Origin: Mesorhabditis belari
Taxonomy: Eukaryota; Nematoda; Chromadorea; Rhabditida; Rhabditidae
Assembly (NCBI GenBank): GCA_958450365.1
Contig: CAUEEP010000730.1
Location: 1 to 64,000 of the forward strand
Direction: 5' to 3'
DNA: 64,000 nt
In this document: piece by piece, positions 43,585 to 55,300 of the stretch
How the letters are laid out: every line of letters begins with the position of its first letter
How positions within the stretch are numbered: position 1 is the first letter of the stretch
Position numbers and translations under genes: made by a program
Notes under the pieces: generated by a model
Told to the model about the DNA's origin: nothing
Seen by the model: only the letters and a program-made list of their open reading frames with translations
Databases searched by the model: none

Positions 43585-45219
43585 TCAGCTCAGCAGCTCT
43601 TTAATGGGCCAAGATTTCAAAATTTCTACATCAAGAAACTCGCAAGCCGGCGCATCACGTAACCGTAATCGATCGTCATACTGGTACTTATCGGGATTCC
43701 AACTCGGCTCCCAACTGGGGTACAAGTCCTCGTCGTAGTCGTCGTCCATCATCTCAAAACTGAAAGCAGATTAGCTAATCGCTTTTTGGAGAAGGTTGTC
43801 GTATTACATTGAACGACAAGAATAATGTTTTCTAACTCAATCTAAAAAAATTACCAAAAGTCCTTCGTCTTCGTGATTTCCTCGATCCATAGCTCGAGCT
43901 TCTTGCCCAGGGAATTCGTAATAACTGTATGATAGTCGAAATCATCGCCGTAGTCCGACGTTGGAATTTTGACATTCCAAGACAACATCGCAAAGAACTA
44001 AACACGAACATCTCGAAAATTAATTCTTTCACTCACCGCTCTGATGTTCAGATCAGATTGAACCCATAGTCGTATCTTTGTCACTTCTCGGGTTCCGGCT
44101 TTCCATTCGTTGAGAAATGAGGCGATTCCGTTAAATGTACAAGCAGTGCGACCAAGCATGTAATTCAGAGAGGCAAAATTCAAGAGCACCTAGAAGCAGA
44201 GCAACAATTTGATAAACCATTGCTGTTGTTAGCCAATCTCCAGTGTTAATAAAAGATGAATATCATTTGCTTAGTAGGCATATTTAATTATTTTGACCTG
44301 ATCATCAAAGCACAAATTTTTCGTCCCAATGCACAGCTCCCGACAATCTCGAATGCATTTATCTTGCCAGAATGAGGATGTCAATGGGGTATTTTCACCA
44401 CGAAACTAAATTGATTAGTTGAGAAATAAAGATACTAAACCGTGAAAGAAAAGTTCTCTGGTTCAAGCTGAAGTAGCATAGATCGTAGATCCTTCCACTG
44501 GAACTTTTGTCCCTCCGTCACCACCAAAAGATTCTTGCATTTCACGTTGAAGTCCTCAAACCTCTTCAGCAATTGATGAAACGTGGTGTCGTCGAAATAC
44601 TCAAGCTCCTAAAAGTTCTCACTACATTTGTCTGTACTTTGTCGTTAATGTTTTGTGTTGAGCATGGCTTAATGATGGCGCAGTGCGTAAACTTTGAAAG
44701 CCGTACCAAATGGAGACTTTCAACCTGCATTCGTGGAAACATGTGATCGAATCTCTTGAGTGCTTTCTTCAATGGAGCAGCTCCATACCTTCGCCAGCAT
44801 GGCTCGCGGTCTTTGAAGAAAATCGTGATGAAGACAGTTGGCTCAACCTAAAACGCTAGTTAAAAGTCTTCCTCAAAACTACCTCGTTATGATCACTAGC
44901 AGGAAGTTCATGGTCGACCTTCTTCTGGTCAATCGTCAGAGAATCAACTTGTACGGTGGGCAGCGATTTCCGATTCATATCAATACGTCCATGAAAAAGC
45001 CGCGAAATTCCCCGACATCTAAGCACTATTATTGAAACTTTATAAAACAAAAAAAAGCTACTTTTCAATTTGTAGTCCTGGCAAGTAATCTAGTACCCGA
45101 AGAAGGGGAACATCCGGAAGAACAGAAAAATCGAGGTGAGTTTCCTAAGATATAAAAGTTGTGATAAAGAGCAAAAAAAATTGGCATCTCACCGAACTAC
45201 TAGTTTCTTGGCCTTCCAT
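43585..45219 (-). CDS. F-box protein, left palindrome arm
   Basis: Exons mirror those of the right-arm copy. The F-box reads LPDVPLLRVLDYLPGLQIEK followed by CRGISRLFHGRI, the expected amphipathic Leu/Pro pattern; such proteins couple substrates to SCF ubiquitin ligases through Skp1. The C-terminal half (from TVFITIFFKDRKPCW to the WNVKIPTSDYGDDF region) resembles nematode F-box-associated domains by layout; I could not confirm which type. It ends with an acidic tail, DLYPSWEPSWNPDKYQ, and PIKELLS. One intron boundary (near 44600) is ambiguous. Confidence 0.7.
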
Positions 45220-45659
45220 GCGAACAATCCGCCAGTAACAGCAACGTTGTAGATAGTTGACTATCTGAAAAAAGAAATAAAACGAGAAAAACCATAAGAA
45301 ACACGAAACTCATGCTTTAGAAAAGTGATTATAAAGTTTTTCTAGGAAATTCTTATTTGGTTTGTAATTGGAACGCTTATAAAGTCAGAAAAAAAAACAT
45401 CAAAGTAATATAACAACTATAAATATTAAAGGGGGTATTCCGGCATTGAAAAATCACAGCATAATTTTGGAGCTGTCTGTTTCGGTCATTCATTGGTTGA
45501 AATAATCTCTCCTCCTTGATTTTCATTCAATCTTCATACAGCCTATTCAAAAATACAAAAACACTGAGGCATAATGGCAAATTTAGCCATGAAAAGGAAG
45601 CAAAACTAAAATCCAAGACCAATTAAATCCCAAAATATATTCTGATGGGGCCTTCTATA

Positions 45660-47294
45660 CAGTACCGAGCAAAAGTCTTGCAACATCACTTTTTCAAAAA
45701 AATCGATGAAATTTTTTTATAGAAAATGCCACCCGTTCGTAGGGCTTTTTTGTTTTTAATTAGAATAATATATGTACACTTTATTTACAAAAACAAATTT
45801 GAAGTTCAGCGTAAAACAAAAAAGTAAATGACAAAACTACTAAAAAATACCCTAAAAACTGGGTGCAAAAGTCTTGCAACATTCTATGTTTCTCATTTTT
45901 ATTGTTTTCAAATTTATTAATTTACACTAATTTTTGTTTTTTTCAGATGCCAGGTACCTACTTGACGACTCCCGAAAGAGAAAAAATCATGAAAGCAAGA
46001 AAAAAGGAATTTCTCGAGCCGTTGTCTCCGATCTCTTCAAATGCGATCCCTCGACCGTTTCTCGCATTGTTTCAAAAGCAAAAACAACTGGACTTATGCA
46101 CCGAAGAGAGAAGAAAGGACGGCCATGAAGAACAACAGCAAAAGAGGATCGAACTCGTGATGGTTTCCAAGAAGGATCCGAACATGACATCAACTGAGGG
46201 AGCTCAGCTGATCAAGAATGTTGCAAACAAGGATATCTCTCGATGGACCGTTTCTCGACGATTGACTCAAGCAGGACTGTATAGCCGGAGAGCTGTACGA
46301 AAGCCTTTGATGACCGCTGGCCACAGGAAACAACGGCTTCTATTCGCCAGGACGTACCAAAGTTGGACAAAGCAGGATTAGGCCAACGTGATTTTTGTCG
46401 ATGAAACAAAAGTGGATATCTTTTCTCCAAAAGACAACCACTTGATCAGATGACCCATTGGAAAGCGAATACTCCTTAAATATGTGCGACCTACAATGCG
46501 AGCTGGTGGAGGATCAATCATGTGTTTTGGTAAGCCTTATTTCTAATACATGCATTAATTTGTCTTTTTCTAGGGGCGATGACAAAAAATGTGGCAGGTC
46601 CGTTCGTCCTCGTCCAGTCAACCATCAATGCTCTCCAGTCTATAGAAATACTAGAAGGATGTCTACTTCCATTTGCTCAGGATTACATGGCTCCTGGATG
46701 GTCTCTCTACCAGGACAATTCGCCGGTTCACAAGAGCAAGCCCGTGATGGGGTCCCATGGTGAGTCTCTCAAATGGAGGAAAAGCTCACTTCCCTGGATG
46801 GTTTGCCCTTAATAATGTTTTGTTGGTCAAGGTGCCCCCTATGTCGCCTGATTTAAACGTTATTGAGAATTTATGGGCTTACGTGAAGACAAAGTTACGA
46901 GGAAAAGACTTTCACACAAAAGTTGACGTATGGTTCTACATACGAAAAGTTTGGAGCTCAATTCGCCCAGCAATTCTTCACGAATTAGTCGACTCAATGC
47001 CTAAACGACTTAATGAAGTGATTTTGGCAAAAGGTGGACCGATTGAATATTAATTTTTGATGTTTCTGTATAATGTTGCAAGACTTTTGCACCCAGTTTT
47101 TAGGGTATTTTTTAGTAGTTTTGTCATTTACTTTTTTGTTTTACGCTGAACTTCAAATTTGTTTTTGTAAATAAAGTGTACATATATTATTCTAATTAAA
47201 AACAAAAAAGCCCTACGAACGGGTGGCATTTTCTATAAAAAATTTCATCGATTTTTTTGAAAAAGTGATGTTGCAAGACTTTTGCTCGGTACTG
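45660..47294 (+). mobile_element. Tc1-like transposon (1635 bp, about 225-bp terminal inverted repeats)
   Basis: The element is bounded by CAGTACCGAGCAAAAGTCTT and its inverse, flanked by TA. The inverted repeats extend about 225 bp, to 45886 and from 47070, with GTCTTGCAACAT present at both outer and inner ends. The flanking host sequence is itself inverted (GGGGCCTTCTA against TAGAAGGCCCC), so the element is exactly on the axis of the large palindrome. Confidence 0.92.
45948..47053 (+). pseudogene. Tc1-type DDE transposase, inactivated
   Basis: Motifs of a Tc1-family transposase appear in changing frames. These are an N-terminal helix-turn-helix (DPSTVSRIVSKAKTTGL), a second one (DISRWTVSRRLTQAGL), the first catalytic Asp in VIFVDETK, the second in YQDNSPVH, and the Glu in SPDLNVIENLW. 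A 60-nt intron (donor GTAAGC at about 46530, acceptor at 46574) restores CFGAMTKN. At least one in-frame TAG (after TKQD) and several frameshifts separate the pieces, so the protein is not made intact. Confidence 0.85.
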
Positions 47295-47748
47295 TATAGA
47301 AGGCCCCATCAGAATATATTTTGGGATTTAATTGGTCTTGGATTTTAGTTTTGCTTCCTTTTCATGGCTAAATTTGCCATTATGCCTCAGTGTTTTTGTA
47401 TTTTTGAACAAGATAGGCTGTATGTTTAAGATTGAATGAAACCATCAAGGAGGAGAGATTATTTCACACCAATGAATGCCCGAAACAGACAGCTCCAAAA
47501 TTATGCTGTGATTTTTCAGAAAAATGCCGGAATACCCCCTTTAATATTTATAGTTGTTATATTACTTTGATGTTTTTTTTCTGACTTTATAAGCGTTCCA
47601 ATTACAAACCAAATAAAATTTCCTAGAAAAACTTTATAATCACTTTTCTAAAGCATGAGTTTCGTGTTTCTTATGGTTTTTCTCGTTTTATTTCTTTTTT
47701 CAGATAGTCAACTATCTACAACGTTGCTGTTACTGGCGGATTGTTCGC

Positions 47749-49389
47749 ATGGAAGGCCAAGAAACTAGTAGTTCGGTGAGATGCCAATTTTTTTTGCTCT
47801 TTATCACAACTTTTATATCTTAGGAAACTCACCTCGATTTTTCTGTTCTTCCGGATGTTCCCCTTCTTCGGGTACTAGATTACTTGCCAGGACTACAAAT
47901 TGAAAAGTAGCTTTTTTTTGTTTTATAAAGTTTCAATAATAGTGCTTAGATGTCGGGGAATTTCGCGGCTTTTTCATGGACGTATTGATATGAATCGGAA
48001 ATCGCTGCCCACCGTACAAGTTGATTCTCTGACGATTGACCAGAAGAAGGTCGACCATGAACTTCCTGCTAGTGATCATAACGAGGTAGTTTTGAGGAAG
48101 ACTTTTAACTAGCGTTTTAGGTTGAGCCAACTGTCTTCATCACGATTTTCTTCAAAGACCGCAAGCCATGCTGGCGAAGGTATGGAGCTGCTCCATTGAA
48201 GAAAGCACTCAAGAGATTCGATCACATGTTTCCACGAATGCAGGTTGAAAGTCTCCATTTGGTACGGCTTTCAAAGTTTACGCACTGCGCCATCATTAAG
48301 CCATGCTCAACACAAAACATTAACGACAAAGTACAGACAAATGTAGTGAGAACTTTTAGGAGCTTGAGTATTTCGACGACACCACGTTTCATCAATTGCT
48401 GAAGAGGTTTGAGGACTTCAACGTGAAATGCAAGAATCTTTTGGTGGTGACGGAGGGACAAAAGTTCCAGTGGAAGGATCTACGATCTATGCTACTTCAG
48501 CTTGAACCAGAGAACTTTTCTTTCATGGTTTAGTATTTTTATTTCTCAACTAATCAATCTCAACTTAGCTTCGTGGTGAAAATACCCCATTGACATCGTC
48601 ATTCTGGCAAGATAAATGCATTCGAGATCGTCAGGAGCTGTGTATTTCGGCGAAAAATGTGTCCTTTGATGATCAGGTTAAAATAATTAAATATTCCTAC
48701 TAAGCAAATGAAACTCATCTTTTATTAACACTGGAGATTGGCTAACAACAGCAATGGTTTATCAAATTGTTGCTCTGCTTCTAGGTGCTCTTGAATTTTG
48801 CCTCTCTGAATTACATGCTTGGTCGCACTGCTTGTACATTTAACGGAATCGCCTCATTTCTCAACGAATGGAAAGCCGGAACCCGAGAAGTGACAAAGAT
48901 ACGACTATGGGTTCAATCTGATCTGAACATCAGAGCGGTGAGTGAAAGAATTAATTTTCGAGATGTTCGTGTTTAGTTCTTTGCGATGTTGTCTTGGAAT
49001 GTCAAAATTCCAACGTCGGACTACGGCGATGATTTCGAGTATCATACAGTTATTACGAATTCCCTGGGCAAGAAGCTCGAGCTATGGATCGAGGAAATCA
49101 CGAAGACGAAGGACTTTTGGTAATTTTTTTAGATTGAGTTAGAAAACATTATTCTTGTCGTTCAATGTAATACGACAACCTTCTCCAAAAAGCGATTAGC
49201 TAATCTGCTTTCAGTTTTGAGATGATGGACGACGACTACTACGACGGCTTGTACCCCAGTTGGGACGACCGCTTTTTCTCCGATCACAACCAGTATGACG
49301 ATCGATTACGGTTACGTGATGCGCCGGCTCGCGAGTTTCTTGATGTAGAAATTTTGAAATCTTGGCCCATTAAAGAGCTGCTGAGCTGA
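47749..49389 (+). CDS. F-box protein, right palindrome arm
   Basis: Exons 47749-47775, 47824-47906, 47950-48085 and 48121 onward join in phase. The F-box spans about residues 14-45 (FSVLPDVPLLRVLDYL, then CRGISRLFHGRI). The middle contains TVFITIFFKDRKPCW and ELEYFDDTTFHQLLKRFEDF; the later exons contain LNFASLNYMLGRTACTFNG and WNVKIPTSDYGDDFEYHTV. The tail differs from the left arm: SWDDRFFSDHNQYDD replaces SWEPSWNPDKYQYDD. Predicted role is a substrate adaptor for a Skp1-cullin ubiquitin ligase. An intron at about 48250-48360 could be 29 or about 97 nt, which I cannot decide. Confidence 0.72.
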
Positions 49390-49404
49390 GAAATGACCAT
49401 TTAT

Positions 49405-49670
49405 TTAAACTCTAAGAGATTCGGATTTGAACTTATAACTTGAACTTAGTTTATTTCCTAAGTCTAAAATCTTACGAATCTTTTTGAATCTGTGCCATTG
49501 TTGTGATTTGATTACTGAATTTGATAAAACTTCTAAATGACGCATTACAGAGTTCATTTCGCAAATTATTTCTGTGTCCAGTTCTGTGTCCTCGTTGCCA
49601 ACAGTTTAACAATTAACTCACCTTTAGTTTTTTTGGTCGCTGCTTTCGGGGCGTTTGGAGACGAATACAT
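49405..49670 (-). pseudogene. 87-residue small gene, right arm (splice acceptor deleted)
   Basis: Compared with 43264-43569, a deletion removes the end of the intron and the first codons of exon 2, joining TTAAACTGTTGGCAACG. No acceptor remains. Confidence 0.75.
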
Positions 49671-49705
49671 GGCGTTTCACTCCTCTCTTTTTCTCTTCAT
49701 CCAAG

Positions 49706-49888
49706 ATGACTAACGAATTCTCGTTCATTTTCCGGGCTGATGATGCAGAAATTGTGAGTCTTCTTAGCCTTGTTACATTTATCTTTTTTTCCAAGGTCCT
49801 AAAAGTTATCCGAGACGACTACGGAGCGGGAATGTCGTATCTGAATGGAAAACGAAATTTCGAGAAAGTGAAAAGGTTTTGTATTTAA
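49706..49888 (+). pseudogene. ACOT 3' fragment, right palindrome arm
   Basis: Two exons, MTNEFSFIFRADDAEI and the VLKVIRDDYGAGM last exon, retain the intron and stop codon, with several substitutions from the parent gene. Confidence 0.85.
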
Positions 49889-50193
49889 GCTCATTAGTGT
49901 TTTTCTCTGGTATTTATATTTTGCCATCCGTGATCTCTAGGAGCATTATGTTTTTAATAAACTCGAGTATTTTACATCCTAGACTCTTGAAACACCTACA
50001 AACAGAAGCAAAACGACTTGAAAATCGGTTTGGTTTTCTTGGTTTTTCTCCTGATCTTACTTCATAAATTGCTTTTGAAAAAAATCACAATTCAAAACAA
50101 CTACGGCCCAATATTTATTGCAAGAGAACGAACACATTGAGTGGGGATTTAAAAAATTTCCTGTAGGTTGCCGTTGTGCAGTGTTGTCCAAAT

Positions 50194-51852
50194 TCAACCC
50201 TAAAAACGAACACCTTAAAATGCAAGGAAAACCGGTAGTTCTTTATTGGATAAACAAAAACAACCTTTCGTCGTCCCTTTGGAAGCTTTCCATTGGTCTT
50301 GTAGAATTGATAACTCGAACTGTCCATGTAAGACAAGTCAAATTCCTTTCGGAAGGCTTTCTCTCCTGCAAAAAAGAATAGAGAACGTAACAAATTTCGT
50401 AAGGATCAAAACCATTATTCACTAACCGGTGTTGATCTCATCGCAGGGCAGCAAGACTTTAATCGAGCATTTCCCATTTTCATCCACAACCAACACGGCG
50501 GCCTTGTTGTTCTAAAAAATAATTTATCCAGACACTAAAACAATGTTTTTACCCTCTCCGGGAAATATCGAGGCGCAGTAAATATCGTCATTAATTTCCT
50601 TCCACAAAAGAACCCATAACCATTTTGCATCATCTAAATCAGAATTATTTAAAAAACGCAACAAATTTGTATGCCTGGTGTGCCCGAACGATAAGGTCGA
50701 TGTTGAGAGATTTGCACAATTTCACCACTTCGCTTTCGCCAAAATACACGGACACTCCTCGCACCTGATTCGGCATGAATCTAAAGATACTCTGTGAAAT
50801 ATTCGATAAGAAGTAAGTAAACGGTTAATCTAACACCATGCTATGCAGTAAAAGTGGTTTACCCGATCAAATCAATCATTGGATCAGCCCACAAGAGATC
50901 CATTGCCAATGGAGAAGTGCTAATATCATCGAGTGGACGTTGAATTTGACGGATATCGTCGAAGGTGTGAATGTTAGGGCCTAAACAAAAAGGTATGTTT
51001 AACTCACAACCGATCACTGACCAATTCCCCCGTGCATGCAGAAGATCTTCTTTCCAACTAGTCCCGCCAGTGGCAATAAAGCAAAGGTCTCGTTGAATGT
51101 TTGCCACAGCGCCTCAGCTTCTTCATTCTAAAAAATAATTTAACTGATTGTAAGGTATAAAGTTAACAAAGACTATAGGACCAACCCCAAACCTATCTTG
51201 GAGCTCATCGAAGAAACCGTAGACTCGATTGATTGGTCGACACTCGTGATTTCCTCGAACTAAGCCATACTAAAAAAAACAATTCTTCATTTTTCATAAA
51301 GTTCTTCATAAAAACACAAACCTTTTTCGGGAAAAGGATCTTCAATACAAAGACAAGCATGATACATTCAAGAGAACGCGAGCCACGGTCAACATAGTCG
51401 CCCAAGAAAAGATACCTGTAAGTATAAAATTATACAAAAACACAGGAAACGTTACTTCTGTGTGAGTGTTCCACTAACGGGTTCATTACGGTCTTTGTCG
51501 TTGAATAAGCTGAACATTCGCAGCAGGTCGTAGTACTACAATTTCAAAAAAACGATAAACGCAATAAAAAAAAATGATAACCTGTCCATGAATGTCACCG
51601 ACAATCACAATTGGCGGGTTCATTTCGATGAGTGAGTTGTCCTTTTTCAACGCCTCTTTCGCCGCTCCCAATACTTGTGCCACTTCAGACAGTGTGTAGC
51701 CAATCTGTAAAAAGAACAAGTAAATGCTAATTTTAGTGATCACATTAAAACTTTTTCTATTTCAAAAGAAGCAAATAACAAGCCCGTTTATCTCCGGTTG
51801 AATACTTTGGCGCGAGGTGTTTATGAAGGAACTTCCAGTAGAATTCCGACAT
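50194..51852 (-). CDS. Divergent PP1-like serine/threonine phosphatase (intact copy)
   Basis: About ten short exons encode a PPP-family catalytic domain: [107 protein letters not shown]. The metal-binding Asp/His residues of GDIHG, GDYVDRG, RGNHE and the later RAHQ are kept. Expected activity is dephosphorylation of Ser/Thr proteins. It differs from canonical PP1 at several core residues and has a unique C-terminus (KLPKGRRKG). The ATG at 51852 starts [15 protein letters not shown]. The donor of the first exon is unclear, and an upstream exon is possible. The head-to-head ferlin gene starts about 540 bp away. Confidence 0.8.
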
Positions 51853-52392
51853 CGATCTGTCTAAAACATGAAAGTTCGATTCAGCCAAAAATGGTTAAAA
51901 CAAAAAGCTCGTTAAAGGATTAAAGGTCTTAAAAAATGAATAAATAGCAAAGCAAACCTGTCCAGTGTTGAATTTATCCGTTCGAGATGAAATAACACGT
52001 CACGAGAAGGTAATTGAAGTGAAGAAATAGAAAATATGATTTCTATCGAGTGTGAGGCTTTGCTTTATTTGAGGGATAAGTGCAAATTTAAAAACCTCAG
52101 AAATGCAAAGCTAAATTTTGTCGAGAAATGGTTGAAGTTGCGTCTGGTTACCAGACTCTGGTAGGCGCATGGTTTTTCCGTTTCATTTTTCAGTCGAAGT
52201 GAAAGCAATTGTCTTGCGCCCAAATTTTAGTATCTCCTTTTTTAACCGCCCCTTTGGCAGTATCTTGTTTATAGCTTAATTCAACCGTAAAACAAAAACA
52301 ACTTTTGTGCTTGAACCATTTACACGACACATTCTTTTCTTTTGCTTCGTTTTACCGATATTTTGCCTGAGTATAATTTTTCTTTTAGAAAA

Positions 52393-55300
52393 ATGGAGAA
52401 ACTCAAGTTCGGACGGCGCCGACAAAACAACTGTGATGTGGAAGACGACGAGTTGATGGGAAAACAAGACGATAATGGGGTAAGGCATTTCTTAAGAAAA
52501 ATTTATGGGTAACTTGACTAAATTGAGATAAGATGTATGGAATTTATAAGCACTATTTTAGTCTGACAGGTCAAAGGGTTCGAAATTTTCGAGGTTGATG
52601 CGCAGATCCGGTCTGAAGAAGAAAACGCAACGTGCTAAACGGAAAGAAGCTCAGAAGAAAGCAAAACGGTTAGCTTTTATTTTAGCATTTTAAAAGTTAG
52701 AAGTCTTCTTTGAATTGGTTTAAACACACATGTATGAATGCTGAAGCACTATTAGTTATGACATATTTATTAACAGCTAAGGAAAAAGTCCATTGAATAT
52801 GTTTTTGCTTCAGGGAATCAAACGATGAGGATGTGGACTCCGAAAATGAGACGAGCGACTCCTCCAACGCCAGCAACACTACAAAAGAAGTAGATTTTCA
52901 AGACTATTCACGGTGCTCAGACAAATCGATTAAGATCTATCACTAATTTTGATACAAAACCCTTCACAGGCTATTTTCAAATCACTTTCAAATTAGGGTC
53001 AATCAACCGAGACTGAAGGGGAAACTAGTGGCAAAGAGTCTGAAGACACAGAAAATGACGACACAGAGCTTGAGGGGCGCCTGGTCGGCCGAAAGTTTGA
53101 ACACACGGATGTGAAACAAAACGTTTTTGTAAGTTTATAAAGCAGTGTTCACAACATGTTTTTAGATGACCGTTAGAGTCATCGAATCACGAAATCTTCG
53201 GGACAGCGGCAATCTACGTGTTCGGGTGGGACTTGATGGGCGAACAAAGGTTATTTTTAATTGTTTAGTTAGTATATCACACCATGTTTAGCCTACACGT
53301 GTCACAACCGAACTTCACCCAAAATGGCAACAAAATCTCAACTTTGCCATTGAAGAGTCACTTGAAAAAGCCGCGAACAAAATGTTTTCTATTCAAGTAA
53401 ACTTTGTGTTTCACCTCCGTGATCTAATGATTCTTAGGCTTACGCCGTTCGTCGAGTGCTCAACGACAAACTTCTTGGCCAATTTGAATGTCCACTCGCA
53501 ATGGTGAAAATTTGTAGAAAACATTTGATGATTGATTCAGATAATGCATCAGCCGGGCGGTGTTGTACTCAACAAATGGATTTCACTTGCTCCACCGCCA
53601 AAAGATGGAAGGCGAGCAGAAAGAGATGAAGATATTGGATTCATAAAGGTAAGTAATAAATACAACATTCTCAAAGTTAACAATGAAGATGTCAATGTCG
53701 GAATATCGCTTTTAAACTTCCAATTAGGCCTCAATTGCCGTGTACGGAGCTCGAGATACGCCGCCAATCTTTGAAGATGATGACGAAAGTGAGGAAATTT
53801 TCAATGCTCGTCATTTCACTGGACATACTCTAAGAGTAGGAAGCATTTCCAACTTCATCACTTTACAGTTGGTGAGTTCAGATTCGACTTCATCGGCTGC
53901 TTCAATTGATTTCTGAAGTGCGTCATGAGATTATTTCAAAAGGCAAGAAACCGAAAACAGCTTCATTCTGCATCAAGGTTCTTTGAACGTTTAATTAAAA
54001 ACTTTTTTTCCTTTAAGGCGTTTTCTGGCGATTGCACTGAAGTGACATCGTTGAAGTTGTTGAAAGGGTCAGCAGTCAGTTTTGATCAAGAACTCTTGTT
54101 ACCTTTTCTATGGCCAACTGTGATTAACAAGGTGCATCCAATGATCTATTACCCAATTCATTATGCTAGTTTAGTTCCACTTTCAACTCATTATGCATCG
54201 TGGTAAGAAAAATCGAATTATTGCACAGGTTAGCTGCTTTAACTAATTGATGTCATTATTGATACTTGAAGTAGGCTAACATTCTGAAAATATTCCTAAA
54301 TTTACTGTTTAGACGAGTTTGCCTCTTTCGGACGTTTATTCACCTGGTGAAGACGGATATCTACCCCAATTTGGACCCGCTTTTTTGAACTTTTATGGGA
54401 GAGAAAGTTTGCCAAAATTGAAGAAATTTGGAGACAAAAAGCTACTACCTGAAACCGAATTAGTGAAGTGAATATAAATTTAAGAATCTGACATATAGCA
54501 TTTTAAAGATTTTATGGTCGGATCTCGGTTTCGGTTGATTGTATTGATTGGATTGGAGATTCAACGGAAAGAACCGAACTATCATATAATGGATCACAAT
54601 ACTTTCATCGTTTTGAGGTGAAACATTAAAATTCGATTTGTAAAATGCATTTTTAGCGCCTTCATCACTATACCCTTTTTGCTTCAATGATTGCATGCAA
54701 TAAAATAAATCGTAGATTTGCTTCGGATAATGTTTCATTCTTGGTAAGCGCATCTTTTTGGATGAAAAAATTACTTAGTTTAGATCTCTATGGGTGACTA
54801 CGGAACTTCCGAGCACACATCACCACTTCCACGAAGCAGCACTCATCCGGTTAGAAATAAATCTCTAAAGGAAACGATCTTTTCTTTAGGCAATGCCGGA
54901 CCACGATGACTGTCGAGATTTTTGCATGGGTTGGGGAAACCAGCAACCACTCATTGAATTTGGAGCTCTATGGGAGAATGTACAATATAGAATTGAGAGG
55001 AGTAACGCAATTTCTGCTGTGAGTCTATATTGGTAATCTATGAGTATTGGAGATTATCATCAGTTTTTAATTAAGCTTAACAATTTTAGATTGCCAACGT
55101 TTTGGACAAGCTACTTGCTGAAGTTGCTGCTCTGGGTGGTCACAATGACTTGCGAGGAGCCGATCTGATGCTCGAGGCGATTGAAATGGCAAATGAAATG
55201 TTGAAGAAAATTGAACGTCACCATTGGTTTAACTGCGACCTCTTGTTTGAATTGAGTTTTTTTTAGCCCAGATCGCCTGCAAACACAACACGACTTTTTG

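Larger units (their letters stand above)
41926..45659. repeat. Left arm of the large palindrome
   Basis: Reads as the inverted copy of 47295-50991, with scattered substitutions and small indels. It holds PP1 3' exons (plus), an ACOT fragment (minus), the small gene (plus) and an F-box gene (minus). Confidence 0.9.
47295..50991. repeat. Right arm of the large palindrome
   Basis: Inverted copy of 41926-45659. Beyond 50991 the sequence continues into the PP1 5' exons and ferlin, which the left arm lacks. Confidence 0.9.

Noticed and set aside
47645..47770. Signal-peptide-like frame MSFVFLMVFLVLFLF upstream of the F-box gene
   Set aside because: It runs through the TTTTTTCAG splice acceptor and meets a stop within about 37 codons; the hydrophobicity comes from the polypyrimidine tract.
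53549..53767. Minus-strand frame antisense to ferlin exons (also 38573-38791)
   Set aside because: Shadow of the C2-domain exons; no splice signals on that strand.
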